Shown one piece after another: positions 62,213 to 64,000 of a DNA stretch of 64,000 bases. This DNA is from Caldimonas thermodepolymerans (GTDB taxonomy: Bacteria > Pseudomonadota > Gammaproteobacteria > Burkholderiales > Burkholderiaceae_C), in NCBI RefSeq assembly GCF_015476235.1, contig NZ_CP064338.1, forward strand, positions 3,782,001 to 3,846,000. Reading direction: 5' to 3'. The notes beneath the pieces were generated by a model. The model did not search any database and was not told the DNA's origin. It was given only the letters and a program-made list of their open reading frames with translations. The position numbers were made by a program, and so were the translations under genes. Every line of letters starts with the position of its first letter. The first letter of the stretch is position 1.

Positions 62213-62527
62213 CTCGTCCTCCAGCATCCCGCGTCACCCGGGTGCCTCCTGCACGGCAGGCACGCCGCGCACCCCTTCTGGCGCGGGCGATGATAACGAG
62301 CCGTTTCCCGATCACCAATCGCCGCTTCAGGGTTTACACGGAGAAAAACTCCCCTTCGACCTGATTTACCGCATCCAAACAACAATTTTTCACAAAAGGG
62401 GCCCACACGCCCCCCGGCTGCCCACATAATGGCCCTTCGAATGTCTGGAAGCGGCGCCTCGATCTGAGTGGTTCATGAGGGTGGTAGCTCCAACTGACTG
62501 TGACGTGTATTTGAAAGGGGCTCTCTC
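62213..62527. other. Promoter and leader region between the zinc-ribbon gene and the RRM gene
   Basis: 315 bases without a credible gene. The right half has a drop in GC with A/T-rich patches (ACAACAATTTTTCAC near 62380) that should hold the promoter and a long untranslated leader of the RRM gene, as expected for cold-inducible RNA-binding proteins. CATAAT near 62426 could be a -10 box; I cannot pair it with a good -35. Confidence 0.4.
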
Positions 62528-62926
62528 ATGGGCAACAAGCTTTACGTGGGCAATCTGGCCTACAGCATCCGCGACGAAGAACTGAACGAGGCCTTCTCGC
62601 AATTCGGCAACGTGACCTCCGCCAAGGTCATGATGGACCGCGACACCGGCCGCTCCAAGGGTTTCGGCTTCGTCGAAATGGGTTCGGATGCCGAGGCGCA
62701 ATCCGCGATCAACGGCATGAACGGCCACCCGCTGGCCGGCCGCGCCATCGTGGTCAACGAAGCGCGCCCGCGTGAAGAGCGCCCGGGCGGTTTCGGCGGT
62801 CCGCGCGGCGGTGGCGGCTTCGGCGGCCGTCGTGAAGGCGGCTTCGGCGGCGGCGGCCGCGGCGGCTACGGCGGTGCCGGTGGCGGCGGCCGTGGCGGTT
62901 TCGGTGGCGGCCGCGGCGGCTACTGA
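62528..62926 (+). CDS. Glycine-rich RNA-binding protein with one RRM domain
   Basis: The protein has 132 residues. The RRM is at about 3-78 with RNP2 K-L-Y-V-G-N-L and RNP1 K-G-F-G-F-V-E-M. The last 50 residues are a G-G-F/G-G-Y/R-G-G low-complexity tail. This is the bacterial version of cold-inducible RNA chaperones, probably binding single-stranded RNA. An intrinsic terminator lies after the stop. Confidence 0.93.
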   Translation: MGNKLYVGNLAYSIRDEELNEAFSQFGNVTSAKVMMDRDTGRSKGFGFVEMGSDAEAQSAINGMNGHPLAGRAIVVNEARPREERPGGFGGPRGGGGFGGRREGGFGGGGRGGYGGAGGGGRGGFGGGRGGY

Positions 62927-62969
62927 TCGATGATCCCGGGTGGCGGCGCAGCCGCGACCCCTGCGACGA

Positions 62970-63000
62970 AAGCGGCGAGGCTCCGGCCCGCCGCTTTTTT
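62970..63000 (+). terminator. Intrinsic terminator of the RRM gene
   Basis: AAGCGGCG and CGCCGCTT form an 8-bp stem with a GC-rich loop, followed by a T-run. It lies 44 bases after the RRM gene stop. Confidence 0.85.
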
Positions 63001-63021
63001 CATTTCCAGCCGGCGGCGCTT

Positions 63022-63330
63022 TCAGAATTTCTGCGGCCGCAACACCTGCACGTCGGTGAAAAACAGCGTCACGCCGTAATGCGGCGCGTACGTGGCGAGC
63101 ACATGCTCGGCAATGCGGTCGGCCACGCCCGCCTCGCAGATCACCTTCATCTCGATCGTGCGGTCGGCCTCCCAGGCGCCCTCGCGCACGCCGGACGTGC
63201 CCTCGCCGCGCACGTCGTAGACCGTGTAGCCTTGCGCGCCCAGTCGCTTGACGTCCTGCACCAGGCGCTTTTCGAGCACCGCCTCGGTGATGATCACCAG
63301 CAGCTGTCGCGGATGTTTGGTCAGCGCCAT
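63022..63330 (-). CDS. PII-like SbtB-type regulatory protein
   Basis: The protein has 102 residues. The PII core has L-L-V-I-I-T-E-A-V-L near residue 10 and the loop G-A-Q-G-Y-T-V-Y-D-V-R-G-E-G near 31, followed by a T-loop-like stretch. The C-terminal region is Y-A-P-H-Y-G-V-T-L-F-F-T-D-V-Q-V-L-R-P. It lies 16 bases downstream of an SbtA-like permease, the arrangement of the bicarbonate system SbtA-SbtB. SbtB binds adenine nucleotides and controls SbtA; I cannot see the exact ligand residues. Confidence 0.8.
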   Translation of the reverse strand: MALTKHPRQLLVIITEAVLEKRLVQDVKRLGAQGYTVYDVRGEGTSGVREGAWEADRTIEMKVICEAGVADRIAEHVLATYAPHYGVTLFFTDVQVLRPQKF

Positions 63331-63346
63331 CGCGTGCCTCTTTCTC

Positions 63347-64000
63347 TCAGCTCAGGGCCGTTGCCAGCCGGATGTACAGCGGGATGCCGAACACGATGTT
63401 GAACGGGAAGGTGATGCCCAGCGCCGCGGTGATGGACAGCGCGGCATTGGCCTCGGGCACCGCGATGCGCATCGCGGTCGGCGCGGCAATGTAGCTCGCG
63501 CTGGCCGCCAGCGCCGCCATCACCGCCACGCCCCCGGTCGACAGCCCCATCGCGAGGCCGACCAGCGCGCCGACCGTGGCCAGCACCGGCGGCACCAGCA
63601 GGCCCACGCCGATCACGACCAGCCCGAAGCGCCGCACCTCCGCCAGGCGCGCGCCGGCGACCAGCCCCAGCTCGAGCAGGAACAGCGCCAGCACGCCCTT
63701 GAACGGCGCGACGAACACCGCCTCGATCGGCTGCGTGCCCTCCACGCCCGCGACCAGCCCGATCAGCAGGCCGCCTAGCAACAGCAGCACGCTCTTGCCG
63801 AACAGCACCTCGTGCAGCAGCGCACCCCAGCGCACGTCCTTCAGCTGCGACAGGCGCGCGAGCAGGATGCCGGCCACCACGCCCGGCGCCTCCATCACCG
63901 CGACCCACAGCGGCGCGTGCGTCTCGTAGGCGATGCCCTGGCGGGTCAGCGCCGCGGTGGTCACCGCGAAGGTCACCACGCTCACCGAGCCGTAATGCGC
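63347..64000 (-). CDS. SbtA-family sodium-dependent bicarbonate permease; start beyond the window edge
   Basis: About 217 residues of the C-terminal side are visible and the frame stays open to the last base. The protein is mostly hydrophobic, with H-Y-G-S-V-S-V-V-T-F-A-V near the window edge, a conserved E-T-H-A-P-L-W-V-A segment, G-I-L-L-A-R-L-S and A-S-Y-I-A-A-P-T-A-M-R. These match SbtA. It is followed by the SbtB-like gene. It would import bicarbonate with sodium; in a non-photosynthetic betaproteobacterium this suggests carbon fixation or pH/anaplerotic supply. Confidence 0.8.
   Translation of the reverse strand, partial: AHYGSVSVVTFAVTTAALTRQGIAYETHAPLWVAVMEAPGVVAGILLARLSQLKDVRWGALLHEVLFGKSVLLLLGGLLIGLVAGVEGTQPIEAVFVAPFKGVLALFLLELGLVAGARLAEVRRFGLVVIGVGLLVPPVLATVGALVGLAMGLSTGGVAVMAALAASASYIAAPTAMRIAVPEANAALSITAALGITFPFNIVFGIPLYIRLATALS

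Overview
The window is high-GC chromosomal DNA from a betaproteobacterium, most likely of the order Burkholderiales. Supporting this are the gene order mnmG-rsmG-lysE-type exporter-parA-parB with embedded parS sites, the prkA-yeaH-spoVR operon, and the general protein repertoire. The genus cannot be fixed from the sequence alone. The parABS locus suggests that 39-46 kb lies near the chromosomal origin.

Region 1 (1-4.8 kb) is a two-partner secretion locus: the C-terminal end of a large exoprotein with MBG-type repeats, its TpsB outer-membrane transporter, and an IalB-family periplasmic protein. It looks imported. The TpsB gene is broken by an ISL3-family element that sits exactly inside its signal-peptide codons, with an 8-bp target duplication. 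The transposase of that element is itself decayed.

Region 2 (5-16 kb) holds a NitT/TauT-type ABC importer (permease, ATPase, Tat-type binding protein), two SDR oxidoreductases, a MarC protein, a beta-helix lipoprotein, a GFA-family protein, a YgiW-like OB-fold protein and a GMC oxidoreductase.

Region 3 (16.0-21.9 kb) is a scrapyard of mobile DNA. It contains a truncated left end of an IS5-family element with a truncated ISL3 end inside it, then an inverted integron cassette array (three attC sites; a lipoprotein, an AbiTii-domain defence-type protein, and an aadA streptomycin/spectinomycin resistance gene) with an attI-like site but no recognisable integrase. Next come a frameshifted relic of a plasmid TrfA-type replication initiator, a full IS5-family element, and the tail of a gene cut by it. 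The layout implies that a plasmid-borne integron was captured and decayed.

Region 4 (22-33 kb) has an AAC(3)-I-like acetyltransferase, a DHFR-family protein, a TSUP permease, an enoyl-CoA hydratase-like protein, a LysR/GST divergent pair with a palindromic operator candidate, a flavin-binding PNPOx-like gene interrupted by an in-frame amber codon, two response regulators and a phytanoyl-CoA dioxygenase homologue.

Region 5 (33-38.4 kb) is a trehalose/osmotic module: otsB, a GH15 glucoamylase-like enzyme, otsA and an MscS channel. Region 6 (39-51 kb) is mnmG-rsmG-(LysE)-parA-x-hydrolase-parB with three parS sites inside mnmG and rsmG, then the prkA-yeaH-spoVR stress operon behind a good sigma-54 -24/-12 promoter candidate.

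Region 7 (51-64 kb) has a GDSL-like lipoprotein, a PmtA-like methyltransferase, a D-lactate dehydrogenase-type flavoprotein and a PduO cobalamin adenosyltransferase. It also has a DAHP synthase preceded by a Phe/Tyr-rich leader peptide and attenuator, then tldD, a BtuF-like protein coupled to a zinc-ribbon membrane protein, a glycine-rich RRM protein, and an SbtB/SbtA-like pair running off the window. No rRNA, tRNA or CRISPR array was seen.
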